This document shows, one piece after another, positions 1-5,608 of a stretch of DNA of 5,742 nt. Location: positions 1 to 5,742 of the forward strand of contig JBBRXC010000104.1 of the NCBI GenBank assembly GCA_038248745.1, in the 5' to 3' direction. Origin of the DNA: JAENWH01 sp038248745. GTDB lineage: Bacteria > Bacillota > Clostridia > Peptostreptococcales > Anaerovoracaceae. How positions within the stretch are numbered: the first letter of the stretch is position 1; every line of letters begins with the position of its first letter. The notes below the pieces were generated by a model. That model did no database searches, was not told where the DNA came from, and saw only the letters and a program-made list of their open reading frames with translations. The translations under genes and the position numbers were made by a program.

Positions 1-393
1 AATAGATTAACTCGAATAAATAGGTTAACTCAAAGGGAAAACCTTCTTGTCCGCATTCCGTTCAGTCTATATTTTGGTTGGATCTCCGTAGCAACGATTG
101 CAAATATTACGGCGTTTCTAGTTGGAATCAATTGGAATGGATTTGATCTATCACCGGAAACTTGGACCATCATTCTGCTGGTCCTTGGTACTATCATCAC
201 TTCAGCTGTAGTCATCGAAAACAAGGATTATATTTATCCCCTTGTTATTCTTTGGGCTTACGGCGGAATTTTAGCTAGGCATCTTTCATCGGCTGGATTT
301 GGCGGACAATACTATTCAATTATGATTGCAACTGTTACCTGTATGGTTGTCATTATTGTGGTTACCGTAATCCGATCTTTATATCAGAAATAA
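1..393 (+). CDS. TspO-like tryptophan-rich membrane protein, C-terminal part
   Basis: The frame is open from the first base of the window to TAA at 391-393, giving 130 residues with no start, so the gene begins upstream. Four hydrophobic segments are visible at about residues 19-43, 55-73, 77-95 and 104-125. The stretch VRIPFSLYFGWISVATIAN at 17-35, followed by WNGF near 45-48 and LVILWAYGGI at 81-90, is what I recall for the long (about 250-270 residue) Firmicutes proteins annotated as tryptophan-rich sensory protein, distant relatives of TspO/MBR. Such proteins sit in the cytoplasmic membrane. TspO relatives bind porphyrins or related ligands, but the role of this long branch is not settled. 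The family call rests on remembered motif similarity; that it is a multi-pass membrane protein is clear. About half of the protein is missing. Confidence 0.72.
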   Translation, partial: NRLTRINRLTQRENLLVRIPFSLYFGWISVATIANITAFLVGINWNGFDLSPETWTIILLVLGTIITSAVVIENKDYIYPLVILWAYGGILARHLSSAGFGGQYYSIMIATVTCMVVIIVVTVIRSLYQK

Positions 394-469
394 AAAAAAC
401 CGCAAACCCCTGATTGATATGATTCCTCTTATGTCGACAAGGGAAATCAACAAAATCTAGTTTGTGGGT
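392..469 (-). terminator. Terminator-like hairpin between convergent genes
   Basis: Read on the minus strand, the region just after the exporter stop codon can fold. An inner stem pairs 420-430 with 439-449 (11 positions, one mismatch and one G-U, 8-base loop), and an outer stem pairs 398-407 with 460-469 with one bulge. The outer stem runs directly into eight U's, templated by A392-A399. This fits a factor-independent terminator for the minus-strand MFS gene. On the plus strand there is no comparable U tract, so its use by the gene ending at 393 is less certain. The stems are imperfect and the folding was done by eye. Confidence 0.5.
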
Positions 470-1662
470 AGTTTTGTCCTCCATATAAACGGGGCCAACA
501 GCAATATGCAAATGCCTGTTCCAATCAATAGGGTTTCAATTCTTATCATGTCTCCAAGAGGTCCAAAAAGTAACATGCCTAGAGGCATGACCGCTGAAAT
601 AATAATCTGAACAATAGAATACACCCTTCCCAGCATATGTTCCTCTACATTTTCCAGAATTAGTACCGTTTCAGCTGTGCTGAAAAACGGCAAAAATATC
701 CCTGATGCGAACATGACGGCCAGATAAAAAACAAAGTTTGTGGAAAGGCCTAAAAGTATAAACGTCATCCCAAAGCTGATGGTTGAAATGGCTAGTACCC
801 TGATTTTATTTTTAAATTCGCCCAGCCAAGCAACAATAATGCCACCGAAAATCGCGCCCCCTGTCCAAAACATTTCGTTTGCTGTCAGCCGCCACACTTC
901 TGTACCGAAGCTTCTAGCAATCATAATCGGTGTTAAGAATGCAGCAGGAGATACCATAAAAAAGAAAACGGCATAAAAAATTAAAATTCTGAAAATTAGT
1001 TTGTTGTTTCTTGTATAGGAAAGCCCGGCTTTTAATTCTGCAAAGGTTCCTTCTGGAAGGATTTCATCCCCGTCTTTGGCTTTCCTTTGATACTTTCTGA
1101 CTTTTAAAAATGACATGATGGTTACGGCAAGGGCTGCTGTGACCACATCGATCAATAGAGTGCGTCCAAATCCAAGCGTCGCAAAAAGTATTCCCGCCAC
1201 CGCCGGAGACAAAAGCGTGGCCGCTGAGATTAACCCACTGTTTATTCCATTGACTCTTGTCAGTTTTTCCATGGGCACGATCTGGGGCAAAATGGCTCCT
1301 ACTGCCGGTGCCTGAATCCCAGAACCAACTGACCTGATGGCGCTAATGAGGAAGATCAAGGTCAATGACTCATGTCCCATCAGGAAATAGATGGCTAAAA
1401 CAAAAGTGGAAATCCCCGTCAACAGATCCGAAAAAATTATCAGAAATTTTCTGTTATATCTGTCTGCCCATACCCCGGCAAACAAAGATATTACTATTTG
1501 TGGCAGAAACGACGCAAGAATAGAAATGGTCATCAGACTTGCTGATCCTGTTTTCAGGGTTATATACCAAACAACCGCGTAAGACACCACAGACGAACCA
1601 AATATGGATAATATTTGGCTGGATAAAAATATTGTGGTTTTTGTCTTCCAATTGTCTTGCAT
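457..1662 (-). CDS. MFS exporter, DHA3/MefA (macrolide efflux)-like
   Basis: This 401-residue protein has the length and the roughly twelve hydrophobic segments of a major facilitator superfamily transporter. It would act in the cytoplasmic membrane as a proton-coupled exporter. The opening FLSSQILSIFGSSVVSYAVV (residues 12-31), the motif A loop GVWADRYNRK at 63-72, and IVPMEKLTRVNGI at 128-140 resemble the MefA/DHA3 drug-efflux branch. A charged central loop at about 187-222 separates the two six-helix halves. The start is supported by AGGAG (complement of 1668-1672) five bases before ATG. The gene lies 88 bases downstream of a tRNA-Arg on the same strand; I see only weak promoter candidates in that gap, so read-through from the tRNA is possible. 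The substrate cannot be told from sequence. Similarity to MefA does not by itself show macrolide resistance. Confidence 0.9.
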   Translation of the reverse strand: MQDNWKTKTTIFLSSQILSIFGSSVVSYAVVWYITLKTGSASLMTISILASFLPQIVISLFAGVWADRYNRKFLIIFSDLLTGISTFVLAIYFLMGHESLTLIFLISAIRSVGSGIQAPAVGAILPQIVPMEKLTRVNGINSGLISAATLLSPAVAGILFATLGFGRTLLIDVVTAALAVTIMSFLKVRKYQRKAKDGDEILPEGTFAELKAGLSYTRNNKLIFRILIFYAVFFFMVSPAAFLTPIMIARSFGTEVWRLTANEMFWTGGAIFGGIIVAWLGEFKNKIRVLAISTISFGMTFILLGLSTNFVFYLAVMFASGIFLPFFSTAETVLILENVEEHMLGRVYSIVQIIISAVMPLGMLLFGPLGDMIRIETLLIGTGICILLLAPFIWRTKLPTN

Positions 1663-1697
1663 TTCATCTCCTAAAGTAGTTAAATTAAATACACCCC

Positions 1698-1718
1698 AAA
1701 AATCAACATTTCAGTTGA
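1698..1718 (-). terminator. Weak candidate terminator after tRNA-Arg
   Basis: On the minus strand, downstream of the tRNA, TCAAC (complement of 1714-1718) can pair with GTTGA (complement of 1703-1707) around a 6-base loop and is followed at once by five U's (from A1698-A1702). The stem is only five perfect pairs, so termination would be partial at best. It lies between the tRNA and the MFS gene and could decide whether the two are co-transcribed. Confidence 0.28.
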
Positions 1719-1750
1719 ATTCCGGGATGCAGTTTATTCTTAATATAAAT

Positions 1751-1825
1751 TGGCACCCCCAGGCGGAATCGAACCACCAACAAAAGTTTAGGAAACTTCC
1801 GTTATATCCGTTTAACTATGAGGGC
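1751..1825 (-). tRNA. tRNA-Arg (anticodon CCU)
   Basis: The minus strand folds into a complete 75-base cloverleaf. The acceptor arm is GCCCTCA with TGGGGGT, the D arm is GTTA with TAAC around AACGGATA, the anticodon arm is GAAGT with ACTTT around TTCCTAA, the variable region is 4 bases, and the T arm is GGTGG with CCGCC around TTCGATT. Discriminator G73 and an encoded CCA follow. The anticodon CCU, at complement of 1790-1792, reads AGG arginine codons. A20 in the D loop and C35 in the anticodon agree with known arginine identity elements. The first acceptor pair is G1-U72, which is weak, and there are wobble pairs at 5-68, 27-43 and 51-63. The gene stands alone, not in a tRNA cluster, with a promoter upstream at 1855-1882. 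Confidence 0.93.
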
Positions 1826-1854
1826 AAAAAGTTTATGTGGCTTTTAATACCTTC

Positions 1855-1882
1855 ATAATAATACCATAAGGCGACGGTTCAA
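1855..1882 (-). promoter_or_regulatory. Putative sigma-A promoter of tRNA-Arg
   Basis: On the minus strand, TTGAAC (complement of 1877-1882) and TATTAT (complement of 1855-1860) are separated by 16 bases. This would start transcription about 20-25 bases before the tRNA 5' end, a normal leader length for a tRNA precursor. No other good promoter precedes the tRNA. Confidence 0.55.
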
Positions 1883-1905
1883 GCAATAGAAGTCCAACAT
1901 TTTCC

Positions 1906-1934
1906 TTTCAGGTTTCCGTTTAAGATTTTGTAAT
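1906..1934 (+). promoter_or_regulatory. Putative promoter of the second MFS gene
   Basis: TTTCAG (1906-1911) and TGTAAT (1929-1934) are 17 bases apart, with 4/6 and 5/6 matches to the sigma-A consensus. The predicted start near 1941 leaves a short leader of about 35 bases before the ATG at 1976. The weak -35 box would fit a regulated promoter. Confidence 0.42.
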
Positions 1935-1952
1935 GTAGGCTTCCAAACGAAA
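1913..1952. promoter_or_regulatory. Imperfect dyad flanking the putative -10 box
   Basis: TTTCCGTTT (1913-1921) is the reverse complement of AAACGAAA (1945-1952) apart from one bulged C. The arms flank the putative -10 box at 1929-1934 of the downstream MFS gene, the position of a typical repressor operator. No regulator gene is present in the window, so the assignment is inference. Confidence 0.25.
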
Positions 1953-1975
1953 GGGTAACAGAAGAAGGTGAATCC

Positions 1976-3211
1976 ATGAAAAAACCAGAAGATAGTATTA
2001 TTCAAACCTATTATATGATTTCCGGGCTTTTTACTTTGTCAGCTTCTATTATCTGGGGTATCAATACCCTCTTTCTGCTAAACGCCGGCATGACAATATT
2101 TCAGGTTTTTATTGTAAATGCAGTATATAGCGGGAGCATGGCTATTTTCGAAATACCCACTGGTGTTTTTGCAGATACTTTAGGGCGGCGTTTGTCCTTT
2201 CTATTCAGTACAGTAGTTTTAATGGTTGGCACATTGGGATATGTCTTTGCTGCCACATTATCGTCTAGTTTCTGGCCTTTTGTTTTGATGTCCATGGTTC
2301 TCGGTCTTGCTTATACCTTCTATTCAGGAGCTGTAGAGGCTTGGATTGTGGATGCTCTTCATTTTATAGGATATATGGAACCAATGGACCATGTTTTCTC
2401 AAAAGCTGCGGGGATTTCCAGTATTTGCGTCCTTGTGGGAACAGTTTTGGGTGGAATAATTGGCACCTTCAATCTAAGCATTCCTTATATCATCAGAGCA
2501 TTTTTGATTTTAGGGGCATTTGGCATAGCCTTTATTCGTATGAATGATCTCGGTTATACAAGAAAAGCCATCAAACTAGGACAAATAGGGCCAGAAATGC
2601 AAAAGATTGCAAAGGTCAGTATTTCTATTGGTCTTGGTAATAGATCTATTCGTCACCTTGTATCCATCTCTTTCCTGTTTTCAGGGTTCATGATGTGGGG
2701 CTGGTATGCCTGGCAGCCATATTTTTTAAAACTTTATGGAGACCCCTCCGCTGTATGGGCAGTTGGCATCTTCGCCGCTTTATTTGCACTTGCTCAGGCG
2801 GCAGGAAGCTTTAGTGTCACCACCCTTCTTAAATTACTCAAAAAAAGAACTACTCTGCTTATCATTGCTTTTGGCGCGCAGGCAGCATCCATTTTAGGCG
2901 TTGGCCTGGCAAATTCATTTTATCAGTCATCTTTTTTATTTCTTTGTTTTTCATTTGCCTTTGGTCTGGCGATGCCTGTGCGGCAAACCTATCTTCACAG
3001 CTTGATTCCCAACGAGTACCGAGCCTCTATTGTTTCTTTCGATTCACTGGCAGGATCTGGCGGAAGTACCGTTGGTCAGATCGGCTATGGTTACATTTCA
3101 GAAAAAATGTCTATCGGCAGCGGTTACATTATTGGCGGGCTGGTCCATCTGCTTATCCTTCCCATCCTGATTCTTCTAGCAAGACGACATGATCCAGGGG
3201 ACAAGGTTTAA
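1976..3211 (+). CDS. MFS transporter, unknown substrate
   Basis: The 411-residue protein has the size and roughly twelve membrane segments of a major facilitator superfamily permease, with a central hydrophilic loop at about residues 188-228. Residues 59-72, EIPTGVFADTLGRR, form the conserved motif A loop between helices 2 and 3. GAVEAWIVDAL at 118-128 is a motif I associate with a branch of putative drug or metabolite exporters found in Firmicutes. The GTVLGGIIG stretch at 155-163 resembles the glycine-rich exporter signature. The start is supported by AAGGTGA at 1965-1971, just before the ATG. It is not a close relative of the exporter at 457-1662: the two share fold and motif A only. It is preceded by a divergent tRNA and followed by a hairpin, so it is probably a single-gene transcript. 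The substrate is unknown. Confidence 0.88.
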   Translation: MKKPEDSIIQTYYMISGLFTLSASIIWGINTLFLLNAGMTIFQVFIVNAVYSGSMAIFEIPTGVFADTLGRRLSFLFSTVVLMVGTLGYVFAATLSSSFWPFVLMSMVLGLAYTFYSGAVEAWIVDALHFIGYMEPMDHVFSKAAGISSICVLVGTVLGGIIGTFNLSIPYIIRAFLILGAFGIAFIRMNDLGYTRKAIKLGQIGPEMQKIAKVSISIGLGNRSIRHLVSISFLFSGFMMWGWYAWQPYFLKLYGDPSAVWAVGIFAALFALAQAAGSFSVTTLLKLLKKRTTLLIIAFGAQAASILGVGLANSFYQSSFLFLCFSFAFGLAMPVRQTYLHSLIPNEYRASIVSFDSLAGSGGSTVGQIGYGYISEKMSIGSGYIIGGLVHLLILPILILLARRHDPGDKV

Positions 3212-3252
3212 AGAGATTTAATAACGTTTAAGAAGCTTAAATATATAGATTG

Positions 3253-3290
3253 AAAACCCCCAAATCAGGGAATACTGATTCGAGGGCTTT
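3253..3290. terminator. Terminator-like hairpin between convergent genes
   Basis: CCCCCAAATCAG (3257-3268) pairs with CTGATTCGAGGG (3275-3286) in a 12-position stem with two mismatches and a 6-base loop. On the plus strand it follows the MFS stop by about 45 bases and is followed by CTTT. On the minus strand it is followed by TTTTC and lies about 115 bases beyond the phosphorylase stop. It may serve both genes, but the U tracts are short on either side. Confidence 0.45.
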
Positions 3291-3356
3291 GGATTTAAAC
3301 ATACTTATTCGGAGGTTTGGATTTAAAGATACTGATTTGGTGCTTTGGATTCAGAA
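3272..3356. repeat. Three imperfect 28-29-base tandem repeats
   Basis: Three consecutive units are seen at 3272-3300, 3301-3328 and 3329-3356. Each begins ATACT(G/T)ATT and carries TTTGGATT near its end. Differences are scattered substitutions and single-base gaps. The first unit supplies the right arm of the terminator-like hairpin, and the third unit's CTGATTTGG (3332-3340) is a perfect complement of CCAAATCAG (3260-3268). The array is non-coding in all frames as far as I can see. Confidence 0.75.
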
Positions 3357-3359
3357 ATA

Positions 3360-3389
3360 ATTAGATTCACTACAATTAGATTCTCTACA
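3360..3389. repeat. Two 15-base tandem repeats
   Basis: ATTAGATTCACTACA (3360-3374) is followed directly by ATTAGATTCTCTACA (3375-3389), with one difference. It lies between the longer repeat array and the end of the phosphorylase gene. No function is evident; it may be replication slippage in the 3' untranslated region. Confidence 0.7.
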
Positions 3390-3402
3390 ATTGTCATTCC
3401 TA

Positions 3403-4236
3403 TTATTTCATCGTCTGATAAATCTGGTTTACGCTTTCTCTGACCAGTTTTCTAAACTGAGGCGCCACCTTATTTGCTGTATCAAATACGTCTTGGTGGC
3501 TTAATGGAACCTGTGAAATGCCTGCAGCAAGATTGGATATGCAGGAAATCCCACAAACCTTTATCCCCATATGATTGGCTGCTATGGTTTCAACTGCGGT
3601 GCTCATTCCTACTGCGTCGCCGCCAAGAATTTTAGCCATTTTTACTTCATGAGGTGTTTCAAATGTTGGTCCTGTAAATTGACAATACACCCCCTGCTGA
3701 AGCGGAATATTATGATCAAGGGCAACTTTCTTAATCACTTCTCTCAATTCCTTATCATAAGCATTGCTCATGTCAGGGAATCTCGGGCCAAGCTCTTCTA
3801 TATTAGTTCCAAGTAAAGGAGACGGAACAAAGGTGGAAATATGATCAGTTATTAGCATAAAATCTCCTGCACTGAAGTTTTCATTGACGCCCCCTGCTGC
3901 ATTTGTAAGGAAAATTACTTTTGCACCAAGCATTCCCATCAGTCTTGTGGGAAGAACCACATCAGACATTGGGTACCCTTCATAATAATGCACTCTTCCA
4001 GCCATAACAACCACGGGCACATCATCAGAATAACCAAAGATGAATTGTCCTTGGTGCCCCATTACTGTTGAAACGGGAAAGCCTTCAATTTCACTGTATT
4101 TCACTGTTGCCACTTCTTTTATTTCTTTCGCATATTCCCCTAGTCCAGAACCCAGAACAATACCGATTGCCGGCACAAAGTCTGTTTTTTCTCGGATGCT
4201 GTTTACACAACCCATTAATTTTTCATAAGCATTCAT
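3403..4236 (-). CDS. Purine nucleoside phosphorylase, trimeric type
   Basis: The 277-residue protein matches the trimeric PNP/MTAP family, which cleaves inosine, guanosine and their deoxy forms with phosphate to free base and (deoxy)ribose-1-phosphate in cytoplasmic purine salvage. The active-site residues of human PNP have clear counterparts. The phosphate site is S30 in GSGLG, H61, R81 and H83 in AGRVHYYEG, and S212. The ribose site includes Y85, M211 and H247. The base site has F192-E193 in GPTFETPHE and N235 in SNLAAG. E193 with N235 indicates 6-oxopurine specificity rather than methylthioadenosine. Length is normal and the protein looks intact. The start is supported by AAAGGGGG (complement of 4244-4251) seven bases before ATG. 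A strong promoter lies upstream. The gene stands alone here, without the phosphopentomutase or deoxyribose genes often found beside it. It could be named punA or pnp; the naming is not consistent across species. Confidence 0.95.
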   Translation of the reverse strand: MNAYEKLMGCVNSIREKTDFVPAIGIVLGSGLGEYAKEIKEVATVKYSEIEGFPVSTVMGHQGQFIFGYSDDVPVVVMAGRVHYYEGYPMSDVVLPTRLMGMLGAKVIFLTNAAGGVNENFSAGDFMLITDHISTFVPSPLLGTNIEELGPRFPDMSNAYDKELREVIKKVALDHNIPLQQGVYCQFTGPTFETPHEVKMAKILGGDAVGMSTAVETIAANHMGIKVCGISCISNLAAGISQVPLSHQDVFDTANKVAPQFRKLVRESVNQIYQTMK

Positions 4237-4313
4237 ATATTTTCCCCCTTTAAATTTTTTTGTTGTATTTTCATTTATTCATTATCGACTGTTTATACTA
4301 TTAACTGATTACC

Positions 4314-4342
4314 ATTATATCGTTTATTTTGAACGAAATCAA
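4314..4342 (-). promoter_or_regulatory. Promoter of the purine nucleoside phosphorylase
   Basis: On the minus strand, TTGATT (complement of 4337-4342) and a perfect TATAAT (complement of 4314-4319) are separated by exactly 17 bases. Transcription would start near 4307, giving a leader of about 70 bases. The spacer contains a short dyad, TCGTT and AACGA around TATTTTG on the plus strand (4320-4336), which could be an operator but may be chance. Confidence 0.7.
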
Positions 4343-4417
4343 GGTGGCTAATTTCCTAATCAATCATGAAAGTGCGCCACCAGGCCCTAGCTGAAACTTG
4401 AATTCACCCTTGATTAG
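4337..4417. promoter_or_regulatory. Shared TTGATTAG-like motifs in a divergent promoter region
   Basis: Three related octamers occur: AATCAAGG at 4337-4344, CTAATCAA at 4356-4363, and CCTTGATTAG at 4408-4417. The last is a perfect inverted match over 8 bases to each of the other two. The first overlaps the phosphorylase -35 box and the third lies in the spacer of the racemase promoter. A separate dyad, GGTGGC (4343-4348) with GCCACC (4376-4381), lies between them. They could be binding sites for one regulator, or stems in RNA; the region is AT-rich and chance is possible. Confidence 0.3.
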
Positions 4418-4426
4418 TGCTAAAAT
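4398..4426 (+). promoter_or_regulatory. Promoter of the alanine racemase
   Basis: TTGAAT (4398-4403) and TAAAAT (4421-4426) are separated by 17 bases. The start would be near 4433, about 29 bases before the ATG. A small dyad, GTTAA (4429-4433) with TTAAC (4439-4443), lies over the expected start point. Confidence 0.62.
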
Positions 4427-4461
4427 GAGTTAACAGCTTTAACGATGAAAGGATTTAAAAT

Positions 4462-5598
4462 ATGTATAAAGAAGCCAACAGACCGGCATGGGCCGAAATA
4501 AATTTAACCAATGCCGCTTTTAACATTCAGAATATAAAAGCTAAGCTTGGACCAAATGTAGCGATAATGGGAATTATTAAAGCGGATGGCTACGGACACG
4601 GTGCCATTCCCATGGCAAAAGTCCTACAAGAAAACGGGGTAAAATCTTTTGGTGTTGCAACCCTCAACGAAGCGATAGCCCTCAGGGATGCAGGCATTAC
4701 AGAAGAAATTGTGATTTTAGGGTTAACCCCTGATCTTTATATTGAAACCCTTTTAAAATACAATTTGACGCCCGTCACAGCCTCTTTTGAGAATGCCTCC
4801 GCTATTTCGGAAGCAGCCGTCTCCGAAGGTAAAATCGTCTATGGGTTTGTTGCGGTTGATTCAGGAATGGGTAGAATTGGTTATCTTCCAGATGACCCGG
4901 CTTCCATTGAGGAAGTAGTAAAAATAAGTAAACTAGATGGCTTCAAAATCAAAGGGTTATTCTCTCATTTTGCGACCGCCGACGCTGCTGATAAAAGCTA
5001 CGCTTTATTACAGGAAGAAAAATATGCAAAATTCTGCCAGACGCTCAGCGATTTGGGTGTGAAGATTCCGAATAAAACCTTGGCAAACAGCGCCGCTATC
5101 ATGGAAATCCCTTCAGCGCATTACGATATCGCCAGGCCCGGGATTATTCTTTACGGTTGTTATCCTTCTAAAGAAGTAGATAAAAATCAGGTGGCTTTAA
5201 AACCTGTCATGTCCATAAAGGCAAACATCGTTCAACTTAAAAAGGTGGGCATAGATTTTTCAGTGGGATATGGGAGGAAATTCATCTCAAAGAGAGAGAG
5301 CCTGATTGCAACAGTTACCTTAGGTTATGCTGACGGATATCCAAGACCCTACTCCGCCTTTAGTAAAGTTATTATCAATGGTGTTTTTGCCCCATTGGCT
5401 GGTAATATCTGCATGGATCAGTGTATGATCGATGTAACAGATGTTCCAGGTGTCAAAATTGGGGACGAGGTCATTCTCATGGGTTCGGATGGAACAAATA
5501 CGATTCTTGCCGATGATATCGCGGAAGCTACCGGAACGATAAATTATGAAATTGTTTGTGCCTTTGGGCAAAGATTACCCAAAGTTTATACGAAATAA
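4462..5598 (+). CDS. alr: Alanine racemase
   Basis: The 378-residue protein is a full-length PLP-dependent alanine racemase, which interconverts L- and D-alanine for peptidoglycan synthesis in the cytoplasm. The N-terminal TIM barrel carries the PLP lysine K40 in IIKADGYGHG. Counterparts of the Geobacillus enzyme's residues are R138 in DSGMGRIGY, H169, N209-S210, R225, Y270 (catalytic base on the opposite face from K40), Y289 in GYADGYPR, C317-M318-D319 in GNICMDQ, and Y362. The C-terminal beta domain starts at about residue 245. The lysine that is normally carbamylated two residues before the DxGMGR aspartate is replaced by A131 (VAVDSGMGR). AAAGGA at 4448-4453 sits eight bases before the ATG. 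The stop codon overlaps the ribosome binding site of the next gene, so the two are probably one operon. Specificity for alanine is inferred from the family; other amino acids, such as serine, are possible. Confidence 0.95.
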   Translation: MYKEANRPAWAEINLTNAAFNIQNIKAKLGPNVAIMGIIKADGYGHGAIPMAKVLQENGVKSFGVATLNEAIALRDAGITEEIVILGLTPDLYIETLLKYNLTPVTASFENASAISEAAVSEGKIVYGFVAVDSGMGRIGYLPDDPASIEEVVKISKLDGFKIKGLFSHFATADAADKSYALLQEEKYAKFCQTLSDLGVKIPNKTLANSAAIMEIPSAHYDIARPGIILYGCYPSKEVDKNQVALKPVMSIKANIVQLKKVGIDFSVGYGRKFISKRESLIATVTLGYADGYPRPYSAFSKVIINGVFAPLAGNICMDQCMIDVTDVPGVKIGDEVILMGSDGTNTILADDIAEATGTINYEIVCAFGQRLPKVYTK

Positions 5599-5608
5599 GG
5601 AGGGCATT

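Noticed and set aside
30..224. A 64-residue frame on the - strand.
   Set aside because: It lies opposite the conserved membrane-protein frame at 1-393, which shows clear family motifs, so it is a shadow.
1673..1705. A dedicated promoter for the minus-strand exporter (TTGATT with TTAACT, 17-base spacer).
   Set aside because: The -10 candidate matches only about half of the consensus, so I could not support it as a feature.
1751..1825. The tRNA as an integration (att) site.
   Set aside because: No integrase gene and no direct repeat of the tRNA 3' end was seen elsewhere in the window.
1604..1858. An 84-residue open frame on the + strand.
   Set aside because: It overlaps the start of the minus-strand exporter and runs antisense through the tRNA-Arg, with no family resemblance. 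It is a chance frame.
3272..3389. A possible small CRISPR array from the regular 28-29-base repeats.
   Set aside because: The units are directly adjacent with no spacers, are imperfect, and no cas genes are nearby.
4237..4310. A possible purine riboswitch in the phosphorylase leader.
   Set aside because: The leader is only about 70 bases, is AT-rich, and lacks the conserved three-stem core and loop-loop sequences of purine aptamers.
5320..5571. An 83-residue frame on the - strand.
   Set aside because: It is antisense to the conserved C-terminal domain of alanine racemase and has no supporting motif.
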